Source: Xenorhabdus anantnagensis (GTDB lineage: Bacteria; Pseudomonadota; Gammaproteobacteria; Enterobacterales; Enterobacteriaceae). Taken from it: a DNA stretch of 45,481 nt. The translations under genes and the position numbers were made by a program. The stretch covers positions 1 to 45,481 of the forward strand of contig NZ_JAQRFN010000028.1 in assembly GCF_028598555.1 (NCBI RefSeq), written 5' to 3'. This document shows, piece by piece, positions 35,107 to 44,019 of the stretch. The notes under the pieces are model-generated. The model saw only the letters and a program-made list of their open reading frames with translations. It did no database searches and had not been told where the DNA came from. The first letter of the stretch is position 1, and the number at the start of each line of letters is the position of its first letter.

Positions 35107-36287
35107 TGAATAAGAATCAATATAATATCAGTGAGAAACTGTTTGAATTAAACGCCTTCAGCAAAAAGACACGTCAGGATTTACATAAAATCCCTGAATT
35201 ATCCGGTCAGGAATTTAAAACATCCCAATATTGCCGTGACTTAATAAGCGGTTTTGGTTATGCCATCACATCCTATGAAGGTTATACCGGATTTATTGCT
35301 GATTTAATCATTGATCCCACAAAACCCCTGATTGCATTCCGTGCTGATATGGATGCCCTTGCCATGCCCGATATGACTAACAATGAATATAGCTCTATTC
35401 ATGACGAGTGTGCCCATAACTGTGGTCATGATACCCATATGACCATCGCCTTGACTGCCGCTAATTATTTGTCACGGCATCGGCATGAAATGAATACCAA
35501 CGTGCGTTTTATCTTCCAAATGGCTGAAGAAGACATGTCTATTCCGGGAGCGGATAAAATGGTTGAACTGGACTGCATGGAAGGAGTTAGTGAAGTGTAC
35601 GCCCTGCATAATAATGGCGCACAAGATACCGGACATATCAGTTTCAATACCGGAGTGATGTCATCATGGGGTTCAACATGGACGCTGGATGTATATGGTG
35701 TTTCCGCTCACGGTTCCACCCCCCAGAAAGGATTGGATGCAATTCGTGAAGCCAGCCGTATCCTTGATTACATGGACTACATCATCGCCAAGAAAACCGA
35801 TCCTTTCAGTCCCGCAGTATTCTGCTGTGGCATGATCAAAGGTGGAACTATCCCCAATGCTGTAGCCGATCACGTTCAGGCTCGGGGAACTATACGTGCA
35901 ATGGATAAAGAAACTGATCAAATTCTGAAAAACAGCTTTCAGGAAATTATTGCACACAGCGAAGCAGGAGGCTTCAGAACAACCATCACCTATAATAGTT
36001 ATCCCGCAGTGGAAAACCACCCATATGCACACCTGCGTATTCTGGAAGCCGCAGCCAAATTCCTGCCAGCCGGGCATATCAACTCAAATAGCCATCCCAT
36101 GACTGGCAGCGAAGATTTCAGCTATATGATTAATGCGACTAAAGATCGCGTTGGCGCAATGTTCTTCCTCGGTAGTGGCAATAAAGCTAAAGGGATCGAT
36201 AACTACCTGCATGCTAACCCTTATTTTATTGACGATGACTGCTTGCTGGTTGGAGCGCAAATATTTATCAATCTTGTAACGCACTAA
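35106..36287 (+). CDS. M20-family amidohydrolase/aminoacylase
   Basis: A 393-residue metal-dependent amidohydrolase of the M20 (ArgE/HipO/AbgA-like) family. The first metal-binding block HKIPELSGQEFKT is followed by IAFRADMDALAMPD, HNCGHDTHMTIALTAA and FIFQMAEEDMSIPGA, which carry the ligands and catalytic Glu. The lid/dimer domain (YGVSAHGSTPQKGLDA) and MTGSEDFSYM follow. GTG 35106 is chosen because it overlaps the previous stop and gives a protein of normal length; the frame is open 33 codons further upstream, out of family. The substrate, probably an N-acyl amino acid or small peptide, is unknown. Confidence 0.9.
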   Translation: MNKNQYNISEKLFELNAFSKKTRQDLHKIPELSGQEFKTSQYCRDLISGFGYAITSYEGYTGFIADLIIDPTKPLIAFRADMDALAMPDMTNNEYSSIHDECAHNCGHDTHMTIALTAANYLSRHRHEMNTNVRFIFQMAEEDMSIPGADKMVELDCMEGVSEVYALHNNGAQDTGHISFNTGVMSSWGSTWTLDVYGVSAHGSTPQKGLDAIREASRILDYMDYIIAKKTDPFSPAVFCCGMIKGGTIPNAVADHVQARGTIRAMDKETDQILKNSFQEIIAHSEAGGFRTTITYNSYPAVENHPYAHLRILEAAAKFLPAGHINSNSHPMTGSEDFSYMINATKDRVGAMFFLGSGNKAKGIDNYLHANPYFIDDDCLLVGAQIFINLVTH

Positions 36288-36296
36288 TTATTTTCT

Positions 36297-36336
36297 GCGT
36301 CCGGTGATAACAGTGCTAACCGGACGCTATTTTATT
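36297..36336 (+). terminator. Terminator of the M20 module
   Basis: A 9-bp stem GCGTCCGGT (36297-36305) with its complement at 36319-36327 is followed by TATTTTATT. Confidence 0.8.
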
Positions 36337-36548
36337 CAAGGGCAATGTTATTCAAGAGCGATATCAAAGAATATTAACATGGTGATTACCTCATCAAAAA
36401 TGACAGAGTCAATAAACCATAAATAATTATTTTATTTTTAGATTTGAAACGAGCATAAAAAGATTGTAATGATAAAACCACGCTATAAAAATTAGCGGTT
36501 GGGCGTATATCATAGACATAGAATGGTTCTCTACTACATGGGGATTTG

Positions 36549-36820
36549 CGCCATTTTCAAGATGTGATTATTCTCTGGGCAGTACGTTGGTTATGCCCCT
36601 GAAATGGAAAAACAGTTACGCTGGTACTGGCGACATTCTAAATATCACCATTCCTGCCAGATAAACGAAACTTAACTTGTGTGAAGATCGCCTGTAAATG
36701 GGCTTATCTGTTTTAGGGAAAGCATTGAAAGGTGTCTGTGAGGATGAAGTTCCCATAATTCTCAATACGGATAAGGCTTTTAATTATGGCAGAGCACTCA
36801 ATTTACTAAAGCATGAAGGT
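36549..36820 (+). mobile_element. Decayed IS6-family transposase remnant
   Basis: Pieces of one IS6 transposase appear in order but in shifted frames: RHFQDVIILWAVRW at 36549-36590, YAPEMEKQLRWYWRHSK from 36592, an NET segment where the catalytic Asp-Glu-Thr is expected (Asp changed to Asn), CKWAYL near 36690, then LGKALKGV and ILNTDKAFNYGRAL from 36710. Several internal deletions join them. No terminal repeats were found. The last piece continues in frame into the reading frame at 36698-37126. Confidence 0.75.
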
Positions 36821-37126
36821 AATGACAAAACAATAATAGATGAATGCAAAAAATGGAATTTAAATAAACAAAATATACATGACATTTTTAAAATAAGTCG
36901 TAGGTATGAATACACCCCATATCATGCTTTCTCTCAAACTCCATGTGATATAACAGGAAAAGCCAAGTTAAATGGTAGAATATGGGATTTTTATATCAAT
37001 GGCGGTGGGGTAATTACTTTTATAAATAACGATAGAATTATTTATCGTGGTTGTGACTCAGTAGAATGCAAACCTTTCTTTATATTACCATACGACATAT
37101 TACCATACGATGGAATGAATCCATAA
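36698..37126 (+). CDS. Chimeric ORF: IS6 transposase fragment fused to an immunity-like C-terminus
   Basis: A 142-residue frame. Residues 1 to about 42 are the IS6 transposase piece (LGKALKGV, ILNTDKAFNYGRALNLLKHEGN). From about 43 the sequence changes to CKKWNLNKQNIHDIFKISRR and CDITGKAKLNGRIWDFYINGGG, ending in a duplicated ILPYD. The C-terminal part resembles small immunity-like or phage-type proteins with a beta-sheet core and a CDSVEC pair, but I cannot assign a family. It has no internal Met from which to start alone. No ribosome site is clear before ATG 36698. It may be an inert fusion or a new expressed gene. Confidence 0.5.
   Translation: MGLSVLGKALKGVCEDEVPIILNTDKAFNYGRALNLLKHEGNDKTIIDECKKWNLNKQNIHDIFKISRRYEYTPYHAFSQTPCDITGKAKLNGRIWDFYINGGGVITFINNDRIIYRGCDSVECKPFFILPYDILPYDGMNP
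37082..37111 (+). repeat. 15-bp tandem duplication in the chimeric ORF
   Basis: ATATTACCATACGAC is followed directly by ATATTACCATACGAT, producing ILPYD twice in frame. Confidence 0.9.
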
Positions 37127-37400
37127 CCCACATCTATTAATTACAAATGAAATTAAAAATCCTACAATAATAAATGTTACAAATATAAAAACCTTTAATT
37201 TCAAATCGATGGTATAAAATGTGATCTAAAACTCAAACAAAGCATCTTTTCGTATTCAAAATACTAAGATCTGTCTAGGATTAACCTGCTATTATTTCAG
37301 TCTATTCATTATCTCATCAAGAGAGTAATCATTCTGTTAATCGCACTGTTAATAGAACGATTCCGTTTTTATAACTCCTGCCATACAAAGGAGAAAAGGC
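37127..37400. promoter_or_regulatory. treB upstream region
   Basis: A 274-bp AT-rich spacer without a gene. GAACGATTC at 37355-37363 is an imperfect palindrome of the type seen in TreR operators and lies about 40 bp before treB. No treR gene is in the window. AAAGGAG precedes ATG 37401. Confidence 0.35.
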
Positions 37401-38834
37401 ATGAAAAAAAAACAAATAAATAAAAAGGATATTGATAATCTTATCACCTTGATTGGTGGAAGAGAGAATATTGCTTCCGTCAGTCATTGTATTACCCGCC
37501 TCAGATTCGTTCTTAATACACCAGAAAATGCCGATGCCAAAGCCATTGAGGAATTACCGATGGTTAAGGGGTGTTTCACCAATGCCGGGCAATTTCAGGT
37601 GGTGATTGGAACGAATGTGGATGTCTATTATAAAGCCCTGCTTGAGACCACAGGGAAACAATCCGTTAATAAAGAAGAAGTTAAACAAGCTGCTCGTCAA
37701 AATATGAAATGGTATGAAAATGCAATTTCACATTTTGCTGAGATCTTTTTCCCATTACTGCCTGCCCTGATCAGTGGCGGTTTAATTCTCGGTTTTCGTA
37801 ATATGATCGGGGATATCCCATTTAGTGAGGGGAAATCGCTCGCTCAACTCTATCCTGTTTGGCACAGTATCTATGATTTTCTCTGGCTCATCGGTGAAGC
37901 AATATTCTTCTACCTTCCTGTAGGTATCTGTTGGTCTGCGGTCAAAAAGATGGGCGGAACGCCAATTCTGGGGATTATTCTCGGAATTACGCTGGTTTCT
38001 CCGCAATTGATGAATGCTTATCTGCTGGGGCAACAAGCACCCGAAGTTTGGAATTTCGGCTGGTTCACCATTTCTAAAGTCGGTTATCAGGCACAGGTCA
38101 TACCTTCCTTATTAGCCGGTCTAACGTTGGGATGGATTGAAACGCGGCTGAAAAAATGGATACCAGACTACCTCTATCTTGTTATTGTTCCTGTGGCTTC
38201 TCTGCTACTGGCTGTCTTCCTTGCCCATGCCCTGATTGGCCCTGCCGGACGTGCTATCGGGGATGGCGTTGCTTGGGCGGTCAAAGGATTAATGACAGGT
38301 AGCTTTGCTCCCATCGGTGCCGCCTTGTTTGGTTTCTTCTACGCTCCGCTGGTGATCACCGGTGTACATCAAACAACGCTGGCAATCGACCTGCAAATGA
38401 TCCAAAGCACCGGAGGTACTCCAATCTGGCCTATTATTGCGCTGTCTAATATTGCTCAAGGTTCTGCGGTTGCCGGAATTATCTGGGCCAGTAAGAAACA
38501 AAAGGAACGCGAGGTTTCTATTCCCGCAGCAATTTCAGCCTATCTGGGTGTAACCGAACCCGCCATGTATGGTATTAACCTTAAATACCGTTACCCAATG
38601 TTCTGCGCGATGATTGGCGCGGCTCTGGCTGGGCTGATTTGCGGACTCAATCATGTGACTGCCAATGGCATCGGTGTTGGGGGAATTCCGGGAATTCTTT
38701 CTATCAAGCCTCAGTTCTGGATGATTTATCTTATTGCGATGCTCGTCGCAATTATTGTGCCATTCCTACTGACCGTTATAAGTTATCGTAGAAATGAACA
38801 CAAAGCGACCTTACCCAATGAACTAGCCAATTAA
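37401..38834 (+). CDS. treB: PTS trehalose transporter subunit IIBC (TreB)
   Basis: A 477-residue membrane permease that imports trehalose as trehalose-6-phosphate. The N-terminal IIB domain (1-90) has the phosphocysteine Cys30 in SVSHCITRLRF. The IIC domain follows with about ten membrane segments, including FYAPLVITGVHQTTLAIDLQ and the GVTEPAMYGI motif of the sugar site. It is 18 bp before treC. A PTS IIA component (Crr) must come from elsewhere. Trehalose is the main insect haemolymph sugar, which suits an insect-associated host. Confidence 0.95.
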   Translation: MKKKQINKKDIDNLITLIGGRENIASVSHCITRLRFVLNTPENADAKAIEELPMVKGCFTNAGQFQVVIGTNVDVYYKALLETTGKQSVNKEEVKQAARQNMKWYENAISHFAEIFFPLLPALISGGLILGFRNMIGDIPFSEGKSLAQLYPVWHSIYDFLWLIGEAIFFYLPVGICWSAVKKMGGTPILGIILGITLVSPQLMNAYLLGQQAPEVWNFGWFTISKVGYQAQVIPSLLAGLTLGWIETRLKKWIPDYLYLVIVPVASLLLAVFLAHALIGPAGRAIGDGVAWAVKGLMTGSFAPIGAALFGFFYAPLVITGVHQTTLAIDLQMIQSTGGTPIWPIIALSNIAQGSAVAGIIWASKKQKEREVSIPAAISAYLGVTEPAMYGINLKYRYPMFCAMIGAALAGLICGLNHVTANGIGVGGIPGILSIKPQFWMIYLIAMLVAIIVPFLLTVISYRRNEHKATLPNELAN

Positions 38835-38852
38835 TTTTGCAGGTATCTATTT

Positions 38853-40517
38853 ATGACGGAACAAAAACCATGGTGGATGGATAGCGTTATCTACCAAATT
38901 TATCCCAAAAGTTTTCAGGATAGTACTGGTTGCGGCACAGGAGATATCAACGGGATCACCCAACGACTGGATTATCTACAGCAGCTCGGTGTTGATGCCA
39001 TCTGGATCACTCCAATTTATCCATCACCACAAGTTGATAATGGCTATGATGTCGCCGATTACTGTGCCATCAATCCTGATTATGGTTCTATGGATGACTT
39101 TGATAATTTGGTGCAAAATGCGCATCACCGTGGCACTCGCATCATTTTGGATATGGTTTTCAATCATACCTCAACCCAACATTCGTGGTTTCAAGCGGCG
39201 CAGGACGTTGATAGCCCTTATCGCCAGTTTTATATCTGGCGGGATGGTTCCGAAGGTTCCCTACCCAGTAACTGGAAATCTAAATTCGGCGGTAATGCGT
39301 GGCAATGGCATGCAGAGAGTCAACAATATTACCTTCACCTGTTTGCGGTAGAACAAGCCGATTTAAATTGGGAACATGAACCCGTTCGCAACGAGCTGAA
39401 AAAAATATGTGAGTTCTGGGCTGATCGCGGTGTTGATGGCTTGCGGTTGGATGTCATTAATCTTGTTTCAAAACAGCAAGATTACCCTGATGATGATCAT
39501 GGCGATGGCCGCCGATTCTACACCGATGGCCCACTGATACATGAGTATCTGCAAGAAATGAGCCGTGATGTTTTCCAACCAAAAGGATTGATGACCGTTG
39601 GTGAAATGTCCTCGACAGGCCTTGAGCACTGTCAGCGCTATGCTGCTCTGGACGGAACAGCGCTGTCCATGACATTTAATTTTCACCATCTGAAAGTTGA
39701 TTATCCAAATGGAGAGAAATGGACTCTCGCAAAACCAGATTATGTTGAATTGAAAAAGATTTTCTCAACATGGCAGCAAGGTATGCACCAAAAAGCGTGG
39801 AATGCACTCTTCTGGTGTAATCATGATCAACCTCGCATTGTTTCTCGATTTGGGAATGAACATCAGTACCACAACATATCCGCCAAAATGCTGGCAATGG
39901 TGCTGCATGGTATGCAGGGTACGCCTTATATCTATCAGGGTGAAGAGCTGGGCATGACAAACCCTCACTTTACGCATATTGAAGACTATCGGGATATCGA
40001 AAGCCTGAATATGTATCAAGAGCGCATTGAGAAAGGCATGCAACCAGAGGATATATTAGCAATTCTGGCACAGAAATCCCGTGACAACAGCCGAACTCCC
40101 ATGCAATGGGATGCTTCTGCAAGTGCAGGGTTCACTACAGGAACGCCGTGGATTGCGCCTTGCAGTAATTACTCAGAGATCAATGCTGAGGCAGCATTAC
40201 AGGATGAAGGTTCCATCTTCTATTTCTACCACGATTTGATTAGATTGAGAAAGCAACAGCCTATCCTGACATATGGTGATTACTTGGATCTGCTGCCAGA
40301 GCACCCATCACTGTGGTGTTATCTGCGGCGTTGGCAGGATCAAACCTTGCTGGTCATCGCAAATCTAAGCGATGAAACACAACTTTGGTCTCCAGGGCCT
40401 TCTCTTTCAAACAAAGAATGGCAGGTATTAATAAGTAATTATCCATCTTCCGAAAAGATTGATCATGAAATGAAAATTAAACCTTATGAGGCAATATACT
40501 TAATGTCTACACAATAA
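38853..40517 (+). CDS. treC: Trehalose-6-phosphate hydrolase (TreC)
   Basis: A 554-residue GH13 alpha-glucosidase that splits trehalose-6-phosphate into glucose and glucose-6-phosphate. GH13 regions are visible: WWMDSVIYQIYPKSFQD at the start, DMVFNHTSTQHSWF, the nucleophile Asp in GLRLDVINLV, the acid/base Glu in VGEMSSTG and CNHDQPRIVSRFG. The long insert and the ending KPYEAIYLM match TreC more than other GH13 enzymes. It forms the treBC operon. Confidence 0.95.
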   Translation: MTEQKPWWMDSVIYQIYPKSFQDSTGCGTGDINGITQRLDYLQQLGVDAIWITPIYPSPQVDNGYDVADYCAINPDYGSMDDFDNLVQNAHHRGTRIILDMVFNHTSTQHSWFQAAQDVDSPYRQFYIWRDGSEGSLPSNWKSKFGGNAWQWHAESQQYYLHLFAVEQADLNWEHEPVRNELKKICEFWADRGVDGLRLDVINLVSKQQDYPDDDHGDGRRFYTDGPLIHEYLQEMSRDVFQPKGLMTVGEMSSTGLEHCQRYAALDGTALSMTFNFHHLKVDYPNGEKWTLAKPDYVELKKIFSTWQQGMHQKAWNALFWCNHDQPRIVSRFGNEHQYHNISAKMLAMVLHGMQGTPYIYQGEELGMTNPHFTHIEDYRDIESLNMYQERIEKGMQPEDILAILAQKSRDNSRTPMQWDASASAGFTTGTPWIAPCSNYSEINAEAALQDEGSIFYFYHDLIRLRKQQPILTYGDYLDLLPEHPSLWCYLRRWQDQTLLVIANLSDETQLWSPGPSLSNKEWQVLISNYPSSEKIDHEMKIKPYEAIYLMSTQ

Positions 40518-40794
40518 TATTATTTATGCAGCACCATCTGTCATAATATATTGTTTACAAAATACTTTAGATACTCTACCTCGCTAAAAATCAAGGCGAG
40601 GTAGAACATACTCAAAAAATATTAATAACATTAATTTCAACCAAAATAAAACATAAGCAAATGTCATATTTAATTAATATCAAAATAAATAATAAAGACA
40701 GACTTTAAATTTAATGTGATATTTTATAATCCTGATATACTTAAAAAGTAATATAATAGAAACAAAAATCACCCTTTAACAAGGAGAGATAAAC
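40518..40794. other. treC-PLC intergenic region with hairpin 40576-40604
   Basis: CTACCTCGC (40576-40584) and its complement (40596-40604) form a 9-bp stem with an 11-nt loop after treC, without a T-run; it may end the operon with Rho or processing. The rest is very AT-rich. TATAAT at 40725-40730 is a possible -10 for the next gene, which has AAGGAGAG before its ATG. Confidence 0.5.
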
Positions 40795-42132
40795 ATGTTT
40801 CAAATTTCAAATCTCACTCTAGTTAACAGTACCAATTCTGTTTGGGAAAGGACTTCAAAAATTTTTCATAATGTTGATGTCTCAAATTTTCCAAAATCAA
40901 TCAAATCTAAAGAAGATCTCTCTTTCTCCATTACATGCATTGATAAAAACATAACCAATTGTAATTTTGAAATAAAATATGAAATAATAAATTCAGAAAA
41001 CAATAGTTTTATAATACGAGGAAGATATAAAATTGAACTTGAAAGGTTCGATTTGGAAATTCACCTAGATAATTTAGAAACAAGAAACTATAAAAAAGGC
41101 TCTGTAGTCAGTCTTGGTTGGAAACCAAATGGATTGATTCATTTCTTTCTTATTGGTGATGTTGGTAATTATATAGGCCCTGATATAAATACTGAGTCTT
41201 GGATGCAAGACTATAGCAATATACTGGGGGATCTTCCAATTAATAAACTTTGTATTCCGGGTTCCCATGATGCAGGAATGAGTACAGTGACATGGAAAAC
41301 CACTTTAGCTTCTGAGTGCAACACTCTAACTCAATCTAATGATGTCTTAGGGCAATTGAAACTCGGTATAAGATACTTTGATATTAGACCTGTCCTTAGC
41401 GATGGAAAATTTTTTACTGGTCACTATCGAGATATCATTGTATGGGAAGGCGCAAATGGTGAATCAATTGAATCTATTATTAATGGAATCAATCTGTTTA
41501 CAGAATCTCATAATGAGTTAATTATGATAAGACTTGATCATTCCCTCAATTTAGATGTAGGTTTCTGGCATAAATATCGTTCTTTTAACAAAACTGAATG
41601 GTTTGATTTATTCAGTCAATTAGTTAACATTAAACATTTGTATTATCATAATGATACAAAAAATATTTCCAACTTAACTTTAAACTCCCTAACCAATAAT
41701 GGAACTCGTCCAGCCGTTTTATTCTTCATAGAAAATAAAAAGGCTAATATTGATCTGGAACAATATAAAAATTCAGGTTTTTTTTATCTTAGCGAGTTAG
41801 ATATGTATCATCTTTATTCTAATACAAATAGCGCATTTCAAATGGGGTCAGATCAAATTAAAAAGATGAAAGACTATGCTCCAAAACAATATTTTGAATT
41901 ATCGTGGATACTGACCCAAGATCCTTTACAAGCAACGTCATGTTCCACAACTCTTTCCTCTGACATTAAACATCTGGCAAATAAAGCAAATAGTAAATTA
42001 GTTGAATATCTTTATCCGCACATCACAGACACCGTATACCCGAATATCATTCTTATTGATAATGTGAGAGATACTGTGACTACAACTTTCGCTCTAGCTA
42101 TTAATTGGAAAGTACTTTCTTATTCTAAATAA
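40795..42132 (+). CDS. PI-PLC X-domain phospholipase, putative effector
   Basis: A 445-residue protein. Residues 1 to about 125 form an N-terminal beta-rich domain of unknown kind (GSVVSLGWKPNGLIHFFLI). The phosphatidylinositol-specific phospholipase C X domain follows: KLCIPGSHDAGM with catalytic His158, GIRYFDIRPV with Asp196 and Arg198, and FFTGHYRD with the second His, His210. Bacterial enzymes of this type cleave phosphatidylinositol or GPI anchors. There is no signal peptide. The AT-rich gene stands alone, so it may be acquired. A host-membrane target is an inference. Confidence 0.8.
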   Translation: MFQISNLTLVNSTNSVWERTSKIFHNVDVSNFPKSIKSKEDLSFSITCIDKNITNCNFEIKYEIINSENNSFIIRGRYKIELERFDLEIHLDNLETRNYKKGSVVSLGWKPNGLIHFFLIGDVGNYIGPDINTESWMQDYSNILGDLPINKLCIPGSHDAGMSTVTWKTTLASECNTLTQSNDVLGQLKLGIRYFDIRPVLSDGKFFTGHYRDIIVWEGANGESIESIINGINLFTESHNELIMIRLDHSLNLDVGFWHKYRSFNKTEWFDLFSQLVNIKHLYYHNDTKNISNLTLNSLTNNGTRPAVLFFIENKKANIDLEQYKNSGFFYLSELDMYHLYSNTNSAFQMGSDQIKKMKDYAPKQYFELSWILTQDPLQATSCSTTLSSDIKHLANKANSKLVEYLYPHITDTVYPNIILIDNVRDTVTTTFALAINWKVLSYSK

Positions 42133-42247
42133 GAGAAAATATTCTCATTAGCATTACTCTTGCTGGACAGTATTTATATATTCATGCAATGGTATCTGTA
42201 CAAAATCTGTGCCATACTTTTTTAGTCTCAAACGAGGAGTATCCATT

Positions 42248-42549
42248 ATGTTTTACTCAAAATACTTAACTTATTTGGGGGCAAGCTGTCTACTATTATC
42301 AACTTTTGCACAAGTGCAGATGCCATCTCAACGATCATCCCCAAGCCAGAAAAAATATCTGCAACAAAAAATTAATGAACAAACGACAGATAAATCTACT
42401 TAGGTATGTATAGAACAGATGATGGCTGGCACGACATTCGATTCTCCTGCAAATTAGATGCAACCGGCAAAGCCCAGTCATTCCAGTTTGAAAAAATTGT
42501 ACCGCCAAAATTGCAAACCGAACCAAGGCCTGTAGCTCCTCTCAATTAA
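42248..42549 (+). pseudogene. Frameshifted small secreted protein gene
   Basis: The first half (42248-42403, after AGGAG) encodes a 51-residue piece with an N-terminal hydrophobic signal-like segment (YLTYLGASCLLLSTFAQ). It stops at TAG, and a second frame (42406-42549) continues with YRTDDGWHDIRFSCKLDA. The second half resembles the end of DUF930-like proteins (an R-x-x-G-x-W-x-x-x-x-F-x-C pattern), so one gene was probably split by a frameshift and partial deletion. The family match is weak. Confidence 0.45.
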
Positions 42550-42559
42550 GGAGAAATGA

Positions 42560-42886
42560 ATGAAATATCTCTGGTTTATATTACTAATCTGCTCTCCACT
42601 GAGTTTCGCTGCCAGTTTTGACTGTGCAAAAGCCAAGACGCCAGATGAAAAGGTAATTTGTTCAAATTTAAAGCTGAATGATCTGGATGTGGAAATGAGC
42701 GTGAAATATCACTTTCTGCGGGGATTGTTTGCTATGGGGGTGTCGGGAGAGATGTATGACAGCCAAACTGCATGGCTGAAACAGCGCCAAAAATGTAAGG
42801 GAGATACGACCTGTTTGCTGCAAAGTTACCGTGCACGCATTAATCAACTTGATAAGCTGTATAATTTAATAGAGAAGCCAATTTGA
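42560..42886 (+). CDS. LprI/DUF1311-type lysozyme-inhibitor-like protein
   Basis: A 108-residue exported protein. A signal peptide (MKYLWFILLICSPLSFA) is followed by SFDCAKAKTPDEKVICSN, the DUF1311/LprI pattern C-x(4-10)-E-x-x-I-C, with further cysteines in CKGDTTC. Some family members inhibit lysozyme in the periplasm. TAAGGAG precedes ATG 42560 and overlaps the stop of the broken gene, so both were likely one operon. A strong terminator follows. Defence against host lysozyme is plausible but untested. Confidence 0.8.
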   Translation: MKYLWFILLICSPLSFAASFDCAKAKTPDEKVICSNLKLNDLDVEMSVKYHFLRGLFAMGVSGEMYDSQTAWLKQRQKCKGDTTCLLQSYRARINQLDKLYNLIEKPI

Positions 42887-42900
42887 TAGTAAATATTCAG

Positions 42901-42938
42901 GGACTCAGGGAGAGGTTATCTTTCCCTGAGTTCTTTAT
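42901..42938 (+). terminator. Terminator after the LprI-like gene
   Basis: A 10-bp stem with arms GACTCAGGGA and TCCCTGAGTT (one G-T pair) around an 11-nt loop is followed by CTTTAT. Confidence 0.8.
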
Positions 42939-43059
42939 AAAAAATCATGTTACCCTTTTTTATAAATATCTGGACGAAACTTGATTAAAGCAAAATGCTG
43001 GATAAAAAAACCAGTAATTTATCAATAAACTGAAGCCGGAAATATTTCCGACTTTATAC

Positions 43060-44019
43060 TCAGCAACCCCTCAAGGAGATTTCACCACCGATATAAGGCG
43101 TAATAACCCCATTAATATCAAGTAACAGAGCGCCTTGCCGATCAATTCCACGGGCTATACCATGAACTTCCTGATCACCAATAATTAATTTCACAGGACG
43201 ATTAATAAAATTATCTAACTTAAACCATCGGGGAATGAAAGGTGTTAGCCCTTCGTTTCCAAACTGAATTAATGATTCTTTAAGTTCCACTATGATTTCA
43301 GCAACCAACTTATTCCGCTCAACAAGCGTTCCTGATTGTTGTAAATTAGTCCAGTGCTGGCTAATTAATTTCTGTTGATCGTTACTCATCGAAATATTCA
43401 TGCCTATTCCGATCACAACATGAGCTGCATCTCCTGTTTTTCCCGTCAACTCAACCAATATACCTGCTAGTTTTTTATCATCCAAATATAAATCATTTGG
43501 CCATTTTACTTTTACTCTCTCTGCGCCCTGACGGTTAAGAACTTCCGCAATAACAATACCTACTACTAAACTTAAACCTATTGCTGCTGCTGGCCCCTGC
43601 TCCAAACGCCAATACATGGATAAATATAAATTTCGACCAAAAGCAGAAACCCATGTCCTACCACGGCGCCCTCTACCTGCATACTGGTATTCTGCAACAC
43701 AAGCATCCCCTGAATTGAGTTCTGCTAATTTTTCCAGAATATACTGATTTGTGGAATCAATAACAGGTATCACTTCAATGTGATTATTGGGAAGATAATT
43801 TTTAATAATTTCTTTATCCAAGAGATTCATTGGGGCAGGAAAACGGTAACCTTTACCTGAAACAGTTAGAACTTCTACTCCCCATTCACGAATAGTTTGA
43901 ATATGTTTATTAATCCCTGCTCGACTCATTCCCAACTCTTGCCCAAGTTGCTGACCTGAATGAATCTCACCATCAGATAACACTTTAATCAGTTTTAACG
44001 GAGTACTAATATCTTTCAT
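43060..44019 (-). CDS. birA: Biotin-protein ligase/biotin operon repressor BirA
   Basis: A 319-residue bifunctional protein that joins biotin to acceptor proteins and represses biotin synthesis. The N-terminal winged helix has [18 protein letters not shown]. The ligase domain shows STNQYI, the flexible GRGRRGRTW loop that binds biotinyl-AMP, and the lysine of VKWPNDLYL. The SH3-like C-terminal domain contains [19 protein letters not shown] 44019 is chosen because it overlaps the murB stop as ATGA and matches [10 protein letters not shown]; the frame is open three codons further. A hairpin at 43033-43054 may be the terminator. Confidence 0.96.
   Translation of the reverse strand: MKDISTPLKLIKVLSDGEIHSGQQLGQELGMSRAGINKHIQTIREWGVEVLTVSGKGYRFPAPMNLLDKEIIKNYLPNNHIEVIPVIDSTNQYILEKLAELNSGDACVAEYQYAGRGRRGRTWVSAFGRNLYLSMYWRLEQGPAAAIGLSLVVGIVIAEVLNRQGAERVKVKWPNDLYLDDKKLAGILVELTGKTGDAAHVVIGIGMNISMSNDQQKLISQHWTNLQQSGTLVERNKLVAEIIVELKESLIQFGNEGLTPFIPRWFKLDNFINRPVKLIIGDQEVHGIARGIDRQGALLLDINGVITPYIGGEISLRGC

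Noticed and set aside
37220-37235. CRP site before treB
   Set aside because: Only the left arm TGTGA is good; the right arm matches poorly and it lies over 160 bp from the start.
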